Positions 8,001-17,151 are shown, counted from the first letter of the stretch. The stretch: 64,000 bases of DNA from Actinocorallia aurantiaca (GCF_039533685.1 NZ_BAAATZ010000032.1:124001-188000); one strand, 5' to 3'. Notes: generated by a model from the sequence alone, not told the origin. Numbers and translations are program-made.

Positions 8001-9470
8001 GTGGGGGCGATCTGCGTCGACGTCGGCACCTCGGTGATCAAGGCGGTCGGCTACGACCGCCGCGGCGCCGAGACCGCCGTCGCCCGCAGCCGGGCCGAGG
8101 TCCGGAGGCCCGCCCCCGACCGCGCCGAGCAGGACATGCACGAGGTCTGGGCCGCGGTGGCGGCGACCGTCCGCGAGGCGCGCGCCGCCCTCGGCCCGGC
8201 CGAGACCGTCGACTTCGTGGCGGTCACCGCCCAGGGCGACGGCGCCTGGCCGGTCGACGCCGCGGGCGATCCGACCGGGCCCGCGATCCTGTGGAACGAC
8301 GGCCGCGCCGCGGCCGTCGTCGACCGGTGGGCCGCGGCCGGGCTGCCGGAACGGGCGTTCCGCGTCGGCGGCAACCCCACGTTCCCCGGCCTGCCGCACG
8401 CGATCCTCACCTGGCTGCGCGAGCACGAGCCCGAACGCCTCGAGACGGCCGCGGCCTGCCTGACCTGCGGTGGATGGGTGTTCTCCCGGCTCACCGGACG
8501 GATCGCCGTCGACTCCTCGGACGCCTCCGCGCCGTTCCTCGACCTGCGGACGCGCCGGTACTCGCCGGAGCTGATCTCCCTGTTCGGGATGGAGTGGGCC
8601 GCACCGCTGCTGCCGGAGCCGGTCGAGCACGACGGCCGCGTCGCGGCGCTGAGCGCCGAGGCCGCCGCGTCCCTCGACCTCCCGGCGGGCACGCCCGTCG
8701 TGCTCGCGCCCTACGACATCGCCACGACCGCGTTCGGCGTCGGAGCGATCGAGCCCGGCCGGGCCTGCGGGATCCTCGGCACGACCCTGTGCACCGAGAC
8801 CATGGTCGTCGAGCCGCCGCTGGACGGCGAACCCGTCGGCGTCACGCTCGCCCTGGACACCGGCTACCTGCGGGCGTTCCCGACCCTCGCGGGCGCCGAC
8901 GTCCTGCACTGGGCCTGCCGGACGCTCGGCGTCCCCGGGCCCGAGGCGCTCGCCGAACTCGCCGCCCGGTCCGAGCCGGGCGCCGGCGGGCTGACGTTCC
9001 TGCCGTACCTGTCGCCCGCCGGGGAGCGCGTCCCGTTCACCGACCCGGCCGCCCGCGGCACGATCGTCGGGCTGACCCTGAACCACGGCCCCGAGCACCT
9101 CGCCCGGGCCGTCTTCGAAGGGCTCTCCCTCGTCGTCCGCGACTGCCTGACCGCGATCGGCGGGCGGACCGACGACCTGCGCGTGTGCGGCGGCGGCGCC
9201 GCCAACGACTTCTGGGCCGGCCTCATCGCCGACGTGACGGGGCTGCCCGTGCACCGCTCGGCCGACCGCGAGGTCGGGGCGCGCGGCGCCTATTTCACCG
9301 GGCTCGTCGCCACCGGGGCCTTCACCGGCCTCGCCGAGGCGGCGCGCGCGCTCGTGCGGCTGCGCGACACCTTCGAGCCCGACCCCGACCGCGCCGGGGT
9401 CTACCACGACAAGTTCGCCGGGTTCCGGGCGCTGCGCGCCGGGGTCCCGCCCTGGGAGAGGAACTCATGA
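8001..9470 (+). CDS. FGGY-family carbohydrate kinase (first of two)
   Basis: 489 residues with both FGGY actin-like domains. CVDVGTSVIKAVGYD is the N-terminal phosphate loop and RVCGGGAANDFWAGLIADVT the C-terminal adenosine loop; GTTLCTETM and GGLTFLPYLSPAGERVPF are further family motifs. It starts at GTG 8001, directly after the permease stop, and ends in an ATGA overlap with the second kinase. It would phosphorylate the imported sugar or its ketose. Resemblance is to xylulokinase-like members, but FGGY specificity cannot be read reliably from sequence. Confidence 0.88.
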   Translation: MGAICVDVGTSVIKAVGYDRRGAETAVARSRAEVRRPAPDRAEQDMHEVWAAVAATVREARAALGPAETVDFVAVTAQGDGAWPVDAAGDPTGPAILWNDGRAAAVVDRWAAAGLPERAFRVGGNPTFPGLPHAILTWLREHEPERLETAAACLTCGGWVFSRLTGRIAVDSSDASAPFLDLRTRRYSPELISLFGMEWAAPLLPEPVEHDGRVAALSAEAAASLDLPAGTPVVLAPYDIATTAFGVGAIEPGRACGILGTTLCTETMVVEPPLDGEPVGVTLALDTGYLRAFPTLAGADVLHWACRTLGVPGPEALAELAARSEPGAGGLTFLPYLSPAGERVPFTDPAARGTIVGLTLNHGPEHLARAVFEGLSLVVRDCLTAIGGRTDDLRVCGGGAANDFWAGLIADVTGLPVHRSADREVGARGAYFTGLVATGAFTGLAEAARALVRLRDTFEPDPDRAGVYHDKFAGFRALRAGVPPWERNS

Positions 9471-10891
9471 CGGTCTGGGTCGGTATCGACCTCGGGACAC
9501 AGAGTGTCCGAGTGATGGCGGTCACCGATGTCGGCGACGTCGTCGGCTCGGCGTCCCGCCCGCTCACCAGCCGCCGCGACGGCGACCGGCACGAGCAGGA
9601 CCCCGCCGAATGGTGGGACGCCCTGACGGCCGCCTGTTCGGCGGCGCTGGAGGGGGTCGCGCGGCAGGACGTCGGCGGCGTCGCGGTCGACGCGACCTCC
9701 GGCACGGTCCTGCTCGTAGACGACGCCGGGAACCCGCGCTCACCGGCGCTGATGTACGACGACCGGCGCGCGGCGGGCGAGCTCGCCCGGGTCAACACGG
9801 TCGGCGGCGCGGTCTGGGCACGGCTCGGCTACCGGGCGATGCAGCCACCATGGGCGCTGCCGAAGCTGCTGTGGCTGCTGCGCGAACACCCGGACGGCAC
9901 CCGGCTGGCACACCAGAACGACTTCGTCAACCGCAGGCTCGTCGGGCACGAGACCGCGACGGACCTCAGCAACGCGCTGAAGACCGGCGTCGACCTCATC
10001 GAGGAGGAGTGGCCGTTCGACGTCATGGAGGTGCTGGGCGTCCCCGCCTCGGTGCTGCCCTCCGTCGTGCGTCCCGGCTCCGTGCTCGGAACGGTCTGCG
10101 CGGCCGCCTCCCGGGCGACCGGACTGCCCGAAGGCACCCCCGTGATCGCCGGGACGACCGACGGGTGCGCCGCGCAGCTCGGCGCGGGCGCCACCGCGCC
10201 CGGCAGCTGGAACAGCGTGCTGGGCACGACCCTCGTCCTCAAGGGCGTCACCCCCGAACTGGTGCACGACCCCCTCGGCGTCGTGTACTCCCACCGCGCG
10301 CCCGACGGCGGGTGGCTGCCGGGCGGCGCCTCCAGCACCGGCGCGGGCGTGCTCGCCCGCGACCTCCCCGGCCGCGACCTCGACGCCCTCGCCGCCGAGG
10401 CCGAGAACCGCACCGGCCTGGACGCCGTGACCTATCCCCTGGTCTCGCCCGGCGAGCGGTTCCCGTTCAACGCCCCCGACGCGCGCGGCTTCACCCTCGG
10501 CACGGTCGACGACGACGTGTCCCGCTACGCGGCGGCATTGCGTGGCGCGGCCTTCGTCGAACGTTTGTGTTTCGACTACCTCGACCTGCTCGGCGCCCCC
10601 GTCGACGGTGAGATCATCCTGACGGGCGGGGCGACCCGCAGCGGCTACTGGAACCGGATGCGCGCCGACGTCCTCGGCCGCCCCGTGACGCTGCGGGAGA
10701 ACGCCGAGCCCGCCCTCGGCATGGCGCTGCTCGCCCAGGGGCTCACCGCGCGGATGGCCCGCACCCGCGAGGTGATCGAGCCGCGTCCCGCCGACCCGAC
10801 CCTCTACCTGCGGTTCGTGGACGAGCTGGCCGCGCGCGGCTGGCTGCCCGGCCACGTCGCCGCGCACGCACACGAAAGAAGCGCACGATGA
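9467..10891 (+). CDS. FGGY-family carbohydrate kinase (second of two)
   Basis: About 474 residues, starting at the ATG overlapping the previous stop. IDLGTQSVRVMAV is the N-terminal phosphate loop, IAGTTDGCAAQLGAG and NSVLGTTLVLKG lie mid-protein, and ILTGGATRSGYWNRM is the C-terminal nucleotide loop. It is clearly a different paralogue from the first kinase, not a recent copy, so the two probably act on different substrates or steps. The stop overlaps the histidine phosphatase start (ATGA). Two kinases back to back in one operon are unusual for a simple pentose pathway. Confidence 0.88.
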   Translation: MTVWVGIDLGTQSVRVMAVTDVGDVVGSASRPLTSRRDGDRHEQDPAEWWDALTAACSAALEGVARQDVGGVAVDATSGTVLLVDDAGNPRSPALMYDDRRAAGELARVNTVGGAVWARLGYRAMQPPWALPKLLWLLREHPDGTRLAHQNDFVNRRLVGHETATDLSNALKTGVDLIEEEWPFDVMEVLGVPASVLPSVVRPGSVLGTVCAAASRATGLPEGTPVIAGTTDGCAAQLGAGATAPGSWNSVLGTTLVLKGVTPELVHDPLGVVYSHRAPDGGWLPGGASSTGAGVLARDLPGRDLDALAAEAENRTGLDAVTYPLVSPGERFPFNAPDARGFTLGTVDDDVSRYAAALRGAAFVERLCFDYLDLLGAPVDGEIILTGGATRSGYWNRMRADVLGRPVTLRENAEPALGMALLAQGLTARMARTREVIEPRPADPTLYLRFVDELAARGWLPGHVAAHAHERSAR

Positions 10892-11481
10892 CCGATCTCG
10901 TCCTGGTCCGGCACGGCCAGACCGTCTGGCACGCCGAGAACCGCTACGCCGGCGTCAGCGACATCGCGCTGACCGACGAGGGGCTGCGGCAGGCCGAACG
11001 CCTGGCCGTCTGGGCCAAGAGCGCCGAACTCGACGCGGTGTGGTGCTCCACGCTGAGCCGCGCCCGCATCACCGCCGAGGCCGCCGCGCAGGCCGCGGGC
11101 GTCGACCTGCGCGTGGACGCCCGGCTGCGCGAACTGGACTTCGGCAGCGGCGAAGGCCTCACCAAGGCCGAGATGGACGAGCGCTTCCCCGCCGAGCGCG
11201 CCGCGTTCGAGGCCGACCCCGCCGCCAACCCGCTGCCCGGCGGCGAGGACCCGTACGCGGCCGCCGAGCGGTTCCTGTCGTGCCTCACCGAGATCGAGGG
11301 CGGCCGGGTCCTGGTCGTCGCGCACACCACCGCGATCCGGCTGACGCTGTGCCGGCTGCTGGGCATCCCGCTCGGCGAGTACCGGCGGCGGCTGCCGCGC
11401 CTGGACAACGGCGCCCTCACCGAGATCCGCCTGCGCGAAGGACGCGCGGCACTCCTGCAGTACAACTCTCCCACCCAGTGA
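10888..11481 (+). CDS. Histidine phosphatase (phosphoglycerate mutase-like)
   Basis: 197 residues of the histidine phosphatase superfamily, branch 1. LVRHGQTVWHAENRY holds the catalytic RHG at about residues 8-10, followed by CSTLSRARITAEAA, the acid region LRELDFGSGEG and the second catalytic histidine in VVAHTTAIR. In this operon it more likely removes phosphate from a sugar phosphate intermediate than acts as glycolytic mutase. It overlaps the second kinase by four bases and is followed after 13 bp by the dehydrogenase, so it is translationally coupled within the operon. Confidence 0.85.
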   Translation: MTDLVLVRHGQTVWHAENRYAGVSDIALTDEGLRQAERLAVWAKSAELDAVWCSTLSRARITAEAAAQAAGVDLRVDARLRELDFGSGEGLTKAEMDERFPAERAAFEADPAANPLPGGEDPYAAAERFLSCLTEIEGGRVLVVAHTTAIRLTLCRLLGIPLGEYRRRLPRLDNGALTEIRLREGRAALLQYNSPTQ

Positions 11482-11494
11482 CGGAGCTCTTCCC

Positions 11495-12526
11495 GTGACC
11501 ATCCGGATTCTCGCCGCAGGCGACCATTTCGTGCTCAACAGCCTCTTCCTCGACGCGCTGCGCCGGGAGGTCCCCGTGGACTTCGAGGCCAGAGAGCTGA
11601 CGCTGCCGTGGCCCGTGACGCCCTTCAGCCGGGTCGGCGAGGTCGACGAGGCCTCCGACGTCGAGGACGAACTGATCGAGGCGCTCGACGGCGTGGACGT
11701 CTGCGTCACCCAGATGGCGCCGCTGACGAAGAAGGTCCTGGCGGCCTCCCCCCGGCTGAGGCTCTTCGGGGTGAGCCGCGGCGGCCCGGTCAACGCCAAC
11801 CTGGAGGCCGCCACCGAGGCGGGCGTGGCCGTGACGTTCGCGCCCGGCCGCAACGCCGTCGCGACGGCCGAGCACACCCTGGCGATGATCCTCGCCGCGA
11901 CCCGCCGCATCCCGCAGACCCACGGCGACCTCGCCGGCGGCGTCTGGCGCGGCGACTACTACAAGTACGACAACGTCGGCCCCGAACTGGCCGGAAGCAC
12001 CGTCGGCCTGGTCGGCTACGGCGCCATCGGCCGCCGCGTCGCCGCCATGCTCCGCGGCTTCGGCGCCGCCGTCCTCGTCCACGACCCCTACCTGGACGCC
12101 TCTGCCGCCCCCGACGTCGAACTCGTCGCCCTCCCCGAGCTCCTGGAACGTTCCCGCTTCCTCACCGTCCACGCCCGCGCCACCGCCGACAACCGGGGCA
12201 TGATCGGCCGGGCCGAACTCGCCGCGATGCCCCCCGGCTCCGTCGTCGTCAACTGCGCCCGAGGCTCCCTCCTCGACTACGACGCCCTGTGCGACGCCCT
12301 CGACTCCGGCCACCTCTTCGGCGCCGCCACCGACGTCTTCCCCGAGGAGCCCATCCCCGCCGGCTCCCGCCTCCTCACCACCCCGAACCTCGTCATGACC
12401 CCCCACCTCGCCGGCGCCTCCAAGGAGACCGCCGCCAACGCCGCCACCATCGTCGCCGCCGACGTCGCCCGCCACCTCCGCGGCGAAAAGCCCCTCCACC
12501 TCGCCAACCCCGCCGTCCTGCCCTGA
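11495..12526 (+). CDS. D-2-hydroxyacid dehydrogenase, NAD-dependent
   Basis: 343 residues of the D-isomer-specific 2-hydroxyacid dehydrogenase family (phosphoglycerate dehydrogenase-like). The Rossmann loop LVGYGAIGRRVA lies near residue 165; the catalytic Arg is in NCARGSLLDYD, the Glu in DVFPEEPIP and the His in MTPHLAG. It has no C-terminal ACT domain, so it is not a regulated SerA. In this operon it would oxidise or reduce a sugar-acid intermediate. The presence of an acid-handling enzyme beside sugar kinases suggests a polyol or sugar-acid substrate. Last gene of the operon, followed by a strong hairpin. Confidence 0.87.
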   Translation: MTIRILAAGDHFVLNSLFLDALRREVPVDFEARELTLPWPVTPFSRVGEVDEASDVEDELIEALDGVDVCVTQMAPLTKKVLAASPRLRLFGVSRGGPVNANLEAATEAGVAVTFAPGRNAVATAEHTLAMILAATRRIPQTHGDLAGGVWRGDYYKYDNVGPELAGSTVGLVGYGAIGRRVAAMLRGFGAAVLVHDPYLDASAAPDVELVALPELLERSRFLTVHARATADNRGMIGRAELAAMPPGSVVVNCARGSLLDYDALCDALDSGHLFGAATDVFPEEPIPAGSRLLTTPNLVMTPHLAGASKETAANAATIVAADVARHLRGEKPLHLANPAVLP

Positions 12527-12547
12527 CCCCCGGCCCCTCCCCCACAA

Positions 12548-12585
12548 CGGCAGGCCGCCCCGCCATCACTTCGCGCGGCCTGCCG
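12548..12585 (+). terminator. Stem-loop terminator of the sugar operon
   Basis: Arms of 11 matching bases (12548-12558 and 12575-12585) flank a 16-base loop about 20 bp after the dehydrogenase stop. There is no T-run, which is common for actinomycete terminators. Confidence 0.6.
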
Positions 12586-12631
12586 GGGGGACTGCCGTCC
12601 ACCGGTACAGGAGAATTCGTGGTGATCCAGC

Positions 12632-13006
12632 ATGCGGTCGGTGCCCGCTTCTGATGACGTTTTCCCCGATCTGAAGCCCGGCGACTGATTCAACGACGTC
12701 TACACCGGCGAGAGTGTGAAGGAACGCCTCCTGAAGAACTGCTCGAAGCCGCACGAGTTCCAGGTCCTGTCGACCGAGCCCCTTCCCGAAGGCCCCTACC
12801 CCGGACAGAAGGCGGTCGACGAGACGATCGACGGCAAGTGCGACGACATGCTCAACGCCTTCTTCGAGAAGCACCCTCAGCACCTTTTCCTCGACTACTA
12901 CGGCGTCTCTCCAACCCGTTCGGATTGGGCCGAGGGAAACCGGCAGGTCCTGTGCTTGGTCTCGCCCATCGAGAGCGACTTCCTCCACCGGTCCCTGGTC
13001 CCCTGA
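12632..13006 (+). pseudogene. Septum-formation-like protein gene interrupted by TGA
   Basis: Reading from the ATG at 12632, a frame gives 18 residues ending DLKPGD, then TGA at 12686-12688, then continues as FNDVYTGESVKERLL, NCSKPHEFQVL and RQVLCLVSP to the stop at 13004-13006. This matches the small extracellular domain of septum-formation family proteins, whose hallmark is GDCF near the start and C-x2-PH-x-x-[EQ]-V later. The TGA sits exactly where the GDCF cysteine codon TGC would be. The usual N-terminal membrane segment is also absent, so the gene looks decayed. A GTG restart at 12716 would give only the distal part. A base-call error is the main alternative. Confidence 0.6.
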
Positions 13007-13045
13007 GAGAACCCGGGATTTTGGTGATCGAGCGCTCCCGGACGG

Positions 13046-16000
13046 TTATCCCGGCCCCCCTGGAGTCGTGTCGTCTTCCATGGCTTCCAGGCGAATGGCG
13101 ATGGTCTCCGCTTCGGGGACGCTGAGCTCCTGGAGGAGGTTCAGTGCTTGGCGCCAATGGATACGCGCGGTGTCCGGATCGTTGAGGTGATGGAAGGCCG
13201 AGCCGATGCCGTCATGGATCATTCCCTGCTGGTAGGGGTCGCTCGTCGTCTGAGCGAGGACGAGCGCTGATTCGTAGGAGGCCAGAGCACGTTCGTGGTC
13301 CCCGAGGCCGCTCTGGGCCCGGGCTGTTCCGGCGAGTGCGCGTATCAGTTCGTAGGACTCCTCGATGCTCTCGGCCATCTGGCGGGCCCGGTAGTGGTGG
13401 ATGAGCGCTTCGCTGTGTTTTTCCATCTCTTGATAGGCCGCACCGATACTGTTCAGGGCGCTGGCGATGTTGCGGCGGTCACCGGTCGCCCAGAATGTGG
13501 TCAGGGCCTGGCGAAAATGGTCCAAAGCGGTGGGATAGTCACCCTTGTAGTAGTGGATGCTGCCGAGGTTGTTCCGGATGATGGCGTCGTACTGTCGGCC
13601 GGTGATCTCCGCGAAGATCTTCATGGATTTCTGGTACAGCTCCATCGCGTCGCGGTGCAGGCCGCGTTGCCGGAGCACCTCGCCGAGGTTGTTGAGCGTC
13701 ATGGCCTCGTTCCGCTGGTCGCCCACCTGCTGGAAGGCCGCCAGGGCCTCGCTCAGGTGTTCGATCGCCTCCCGGTAGCGTCCCAGTTGCCAGAACGCTA
13801 TGCCGGCGTGACCAAGGGCCTGGGCCTCACCCGACAGGTTCCCGGTTCTCCGGTAGATGCCGCGGGCTTCCTGGTGGTAGGCCAGGGCCGCGCGGGCCTT
13901 GCCCATCGACCAGTGAACGACTCCGGCCCAGTCGATGGCCTCGGCTTCAGCCGCCGAGTCGCCGAGAGCCCGGAAGTGTGACGCGGCTCGATGCGCATAC
14001 TGCAGCGCCTGCTGGTGATGGCCGGTACGGTAGGTGACGAATCCCAGCTCCAGCAGTGCCTGGCCGGTACCTTTCCGATCCCCCAGGCTACGGAACGCCT
14101 GAAGCGCGGCGAGATCGGCCGAGGCGCATTCCTCCCACAGTCCGGAGTTCTCCAGGAACTTGGAGGCCGCGATGATGAGATCGGCGCCGGCCCGCTTCCA
14201 TTCGTGTCGGATGGCATAGCGGGCGACCGCCAGGATGTTCGGCCATTCGGCCTGCATGAACGCCTGGGCTTCTGAGCGGGACTGCACGGTCCGTTCTGCC
14301 GGGGCGACGGTGAGCCGGCGCCGGTAGGGATGCAGCACGTGGTCGGCTGCGCCCGTGGTCTCCAGATAGAAGATGACCAGACGATGGATGTCGCGGCGTC
14401 GCGATGCCGTGGTGTCCTCACGGAGACTGCGCGCGCGGGCGAAGGCGCGGGTGAGATCGTGCAGCACGTACCCGCCCTGGTCGCCGGCGGACAGCAGGTG
14501 GTGGTCCACCAGCATCTCGAGATGTCCGCCCACCTCATCGGGCGGACGACCGACCAGCGCGGCGGCGGCACGGACGGTGATGCGCGGACAAGGGGTGAAG
14601 GCCAGGCTCCGCAACAGCCTCTGCCCGTTCGCGTCCAGTTGCCTGTAGGACAGTTCAAAGGCCGCGATGACTGCGGCGTCCGCCGGTTCCCGGCCCGCCG
14701 CTCCGGACTCACCGGCAATGAGATCAGCGACGAAAGCGCCGGTGTCCCCCGCGTATCGGTCACGCAGGTTGGAGGCCGCCAGTCTGATGGCCAGCGGCAG
14801 GTGCCCCAGGCGCCGGACGATCTCACGGGCCTTGGGGTCGGCGGCCATTCCCTTCCGACCCGCGGTCTTGGTGAGCAACGCGGTGGCCTCGTCCGGGGTC
14901 AGGACGTCCAGTGGCAGGCGGACGGCGCCGGAAAGGCCGCGCAACCGCCGCCGGGTGGTGACCAGGACCCGGCAACCCGGTGCAGAAGGAAGGAGCGGCA
15001 CGATCTGATCGAGGGAGGTCGCATCGTCCAGAACGATGACGACACGCCGGTCGGCCAGTTCCCGCTGCCACAGGTGCTTCCGTTCGGTCACGTCGTGCGG
15101 AATCCGCGGCGGAGGCAGGTCCAGCATTCTCAGCAGCTCCGACAACGCGGACGCCGCCGTCAGCGGCCGTTGCTCCGGATCATGTCCACGCAGATCCAGG
15201 AACAACTGCGCGTCGGGATACTGCCGTGTCATGGCGTGAGCGGCATGAACCGCCAAAGCAGTCTTCCCGACTCCGGCCATACCCTCGATGACATCGACCA
15301 CCGGCCCAGGTCTTTCGTCACCGGCGCTCTCACCGGAACGCCGCAGAAGCATGTTCAATTCGCCGCTACGGCCGGTGAGGTTCTCAGGGCGGGGCAGGAG
15401 GGTGGAAGGCTGACTGCTGCTTTCACGCCGGTACAACGGGGTCACGGCCAGACCCAAGTCCTGCCGCAGAATCCGCTGATGCGTCTCCCGGAGTCCCTCT
15501 CCGGGTTCAGAGCCGTATCTGTGTTTCAGCAGCATCCGCGTCTCCTGGTAGACGCGTAGGGCGTCGGCCTGCCGGCCGCACCGGTACAGCGCGATCATGA
15601 GATGTCGGGCCAGTCCTTCATCCTCTGGATGCTGCGCCAAAAGCCGGTACAGCTCGCTGACCACCTCGGCATGCCGTCCGCGGCGCAGTTCCAAGGCGAT
15701 CCGTTCCAGCCCGGCTGCTCTGACCTCCTCACTCAGGCTGGTGCGCATCTGCTGCATCCACCGGCCGGGCAGCCCGGCCAGCGGGTCGCCCTGCACCTGT
15801 TCGTCGGCCTCCCGCAGCAATGCGGCCGCCTGCGCCGTGTCGCCGCTCTCTCCGATGGCCAGCGCCTGGCGCCGCAGCCGCCGAAAACGATGAAGGTCGA
15901 TTCGTTCGGTGTCAGCGTGCAACGTATACGTGCCGTTCTGGGAGGTGATCTCCATGACCTGGCCGGAGGGCCTCTTGAACCGGCCTCGAAACCGCGAGAT

Positions 16001-16198
16001 GTAAGAGGTCAGGGTGCCGCGGACGATATCGGGAGCTTCTTGGTCCCACACCCGCGCGATGATGCTCTCCGCCGCGACCGGCCGTCCGCACTCCAGCAGC
16101 AGGACCGCCAGAACGCTCTGCTCACGCGCACCACCGAGATCGCACGGTTCGCCTTGCCAGGTGACCGTCAGCGGTCCGAACACTTTAACGGCGTCCAT
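13046..16198 (-). CDS. SARP/AfsR-type regulator with NB-ARC and TPR domains
   Basis: About 1050 residues. An OmpR-like winged helix (residues 1-95) and a BTAD domain (about 100-250, including RMLLKHRYGSEPGEGLRETH) form the SARP part. It is followed by an NB-ARC ATPase (P-loop EGMAGVGKTALAVHAAH, Walker B RRVVIVLDDA, VLVTTRRRL sensor, VLHDLTRAFA in the MHD position) and a long series of TPRs. AfsR-like proteins activate secondary metabolism or differentiation after nucleotide-dependent switching. The ATG at 16198 follows GGAGGCAGGG and is preferred over the longer frame to 16264. It stands alone on the minus strand, so its targets are not evident. Confidence 0.88.
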   Translation of the reverse strand: MDAVKVFGPLTVTWQGEPCDLGGAREQSVLAVLLLECGRPVAAESIIARVWDQEAPDIVRGTLTSYISRFRGRFKRPSGQVMEITSQNGTYTLHADTERIDLHRFRRLRRQALAIGESGDTAQAAALLREADEQVQGDPLAGLPGRWMQQMRTSLSEEVRAAGLERIALELRRGRHAEVVSELYRLLAQHPEDEGLARHLMIALYRCGRQADALRVYQETRMLLKHRYGSEPGEGLRETHQRILRQDLGLAVTPLYRRESSSQPSTLLPRPENLTGRSGELNMLLRRSGESAGDERPGPVVDVIEGMAGVGKTALAVHAAHAMTRQYPDAQLFLDLRGHDPEQRPLTAASALSELLRMLDLPPPRIPHDVTERKHLWQRELADRRVVIVLDDATSLDQIVPLLPSAPGCRVLVTTRRRLRGLSGAVRLPLDVLTPDEATALLTKTAGRKGMAADPKAREIVRRLGHLPLAIRLAASNLRDRYAGDTGAFVADLIAGESGAAGREPADAAVIAAFELSYRQLDANGQRLLRSLAFTPCPRITVRAAAALVGRPPDEVGGHLEMLVDHHLLSAGDQGGYVLHDLTRAFARARSLREDTTASRRRDIHRLVIFYLETTGAADHVLHPYRRRLTVAPAERTVQSRSEAQAFMQAEWPNILAVARYAIRHEWKRAGADLIIAASKFLENSGLWEECASADLAALQAFRSLGDRKGTGQALLELGFVTYRTGHHQQALQYAHRAASHFRALGDSAAEAEAIDWAGVVHWSMGKARAALAYHQEARGIYRRTGNLSGEAQALGHAGIAFWQLGRYREAIEHLSEALAAFQQVGDQRNEAMTLNNLGEVLRQRGLHRDAMELYQKSMKIFAEITGRQYDAIIRNNLGSIHYYKGDYPTALDHFRQALTTFWATGDRRNIASALNSIGAAYQEMEKHSEALIHHYRARQMAESIEESYELIRALAGTARAQSGLGDHERALASYESALVLAQTTSDPYQQGMIHDGIGSAFHHLNDPDTARIHWRQALNLLQELSVPEAETIAIRLEAMEDDTTPGGPG

Positions 16199-16262
16199 CC
16201 CTGCCTCCGCCGGATCCCTTGTCCATCCTGTGCCAGTGTCACAGCACAATAGAAGGAAAATC

Positions 16263-16298
16263 ACCTTTGAGGCGTTACAGGATTATGTCAATTATGTC
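16263..16298 (-). promoter_or_regulatory. Promoter with direct repeats upstream of SARP gene
   Basis: On the minus strand TTGACA (16286-16291) and AAAGGT (16263-16268) are separated by 17 bases. Two copies of ATTATGTC on the plus strand (16282-16289 and 16291-16298, period nine) overlap the -35 box, and ATAATGTC recurs at 16350-16357. SARP proteins bind direct repeats near -35, so autoregulation is possible. The remaining bases between 16199 and 16514 show no gene. Confidence 0.4.
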
Positions 16299-16514
16299 CA
16301 CCATGGGGTGGTGTGGGCTAAATCTTCGGTGAATTCGCAGGTGAGGGGCATAATGTCGCGTTTGCGGCCACCCTTGGAATGCCCTAGGCTGATCGCGCCG
16401 ACACTTCGGTCTCCGATTTCATCGTGACCAAGGCTCGGCGGGCATCGATTCGCATTCATGCCACCGAACGCCAACGATATATTTTTCACCTTTCGCCGAG
16501 GAGAAAACCACTCA

Positions 16515-16775
16515 ATGAAGAAGGCCATATTCGGCTGTTGCATAATGCTGGCGGTGTTTTTCCTGGCGGCGACGTCGCCAGTCCGCGCAGCCTCTACCCC
16601 TTCGGTCACCTCGACAGGGGCGGCAGGAATCTCGGTTCCGGCTGCGCAAGTATCGGCGCCCTACCTTTCCTGCGAAAGTTTCGAAACCTCTTCTACCATC
16701 TTCATGGTCGCACACGGCCGGTCCGGCGGACAGGCGAAGACCGGGAGCAAGTGCCCGACCACCCGGTCGGCGTGA
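16515..16775 (+). CDS. Small secreted protein, unknown function
   Basis: 86 residues with a clear signal peptide: MKKAIFGCC, a hydrophobic core, and a likely cleavage after SPVRA. The mature part is about 60 residues, Ser/Thr-rich, with two cysteines (LSCESFETSS and SKCPTT). GAGGAG lies about 11 bases before the ATG at 16515, which decides the start against the longer frame. Codon use is less GC-biased than neighbours. The abrupt Arg/Gly-rich tail may mean that an original longer protein was frameshifted. Divergent from the SARP gene; function unknown. Confidence 0.6.
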   Translation: MKKAIFGCCIMLAVFFLAATSPVRAASTPSVTSTGAAGISVPAAQVSAPYLSCESFETSSTIFMVAHGRSGGQAKTGSKCPTTRSA

Positions 16776-17151
16776 GTCCGGAACATAAGCCCGGGCTCCT
16801 ATCCCACTCGCTTTCCCGAAGCAGCCCGGACATCAAGTCTCCCGCAACCGAACCGTCCCGACAGGCTGAGGTACGGGAGCTCGAGCCGAAGCAGGCGAAT
16901 AGAGTCAAGGGCTCCGCGGATCGACGCGGATAAAGGGACCATCTCGTTCACCGTCGCACCCGCTTCGGTGCCCTCGGTGGCACCGAAGCGCATCTTCATC
17001 TGATGCGAGCAAGCCGGTGAACGAGTGAATTCATACTCTCTCACCTCGATTGCAGCCAAGACGTCCAGTGTGCTGCAAGCCGGACGTCCACCTCTGAGGG
17101 TGAAGCTCTGCCCAGTGGCCCGAGCGGGGCCGGACGGGTGGAGGAGGAACG
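16776..17151. other. Intergenic region with one strong hairpin
   Basis: About 375 bp without a convincing gene. The only structure seen is the perfect inverted repeat at 16961-16990; a GGAGGA ribosome site for the next gene lies at its right end. Confidence 0.5.
16961..16990 (+). terminator. Perfect 12-bp stem-loop
   Basis: Twelve-base arms (16961-16972 and 16979-16990) are perfectly complementary with a six-base loop CTCGGT. No U-tract follows. It lies about 185 bp after the small secreted gene and 160 bp before the next gene, so it could end the first transcript. Confidence 0.5.

Noticed and set aside
5258..8041. Very long antisense frame opposite the transporter genes
   Set aside because: Shadow of the strongly biased third-position GC of the real genes; low-complexity His/Arg/Gly-rich product.
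12686..12688. TGA as selenocysteine codon
   Set aside because: No stem-loop resembling a bacterial SECIS was identified directly downstream, the gene lacks its N-terminal anchor, and a point mutation explains it better.
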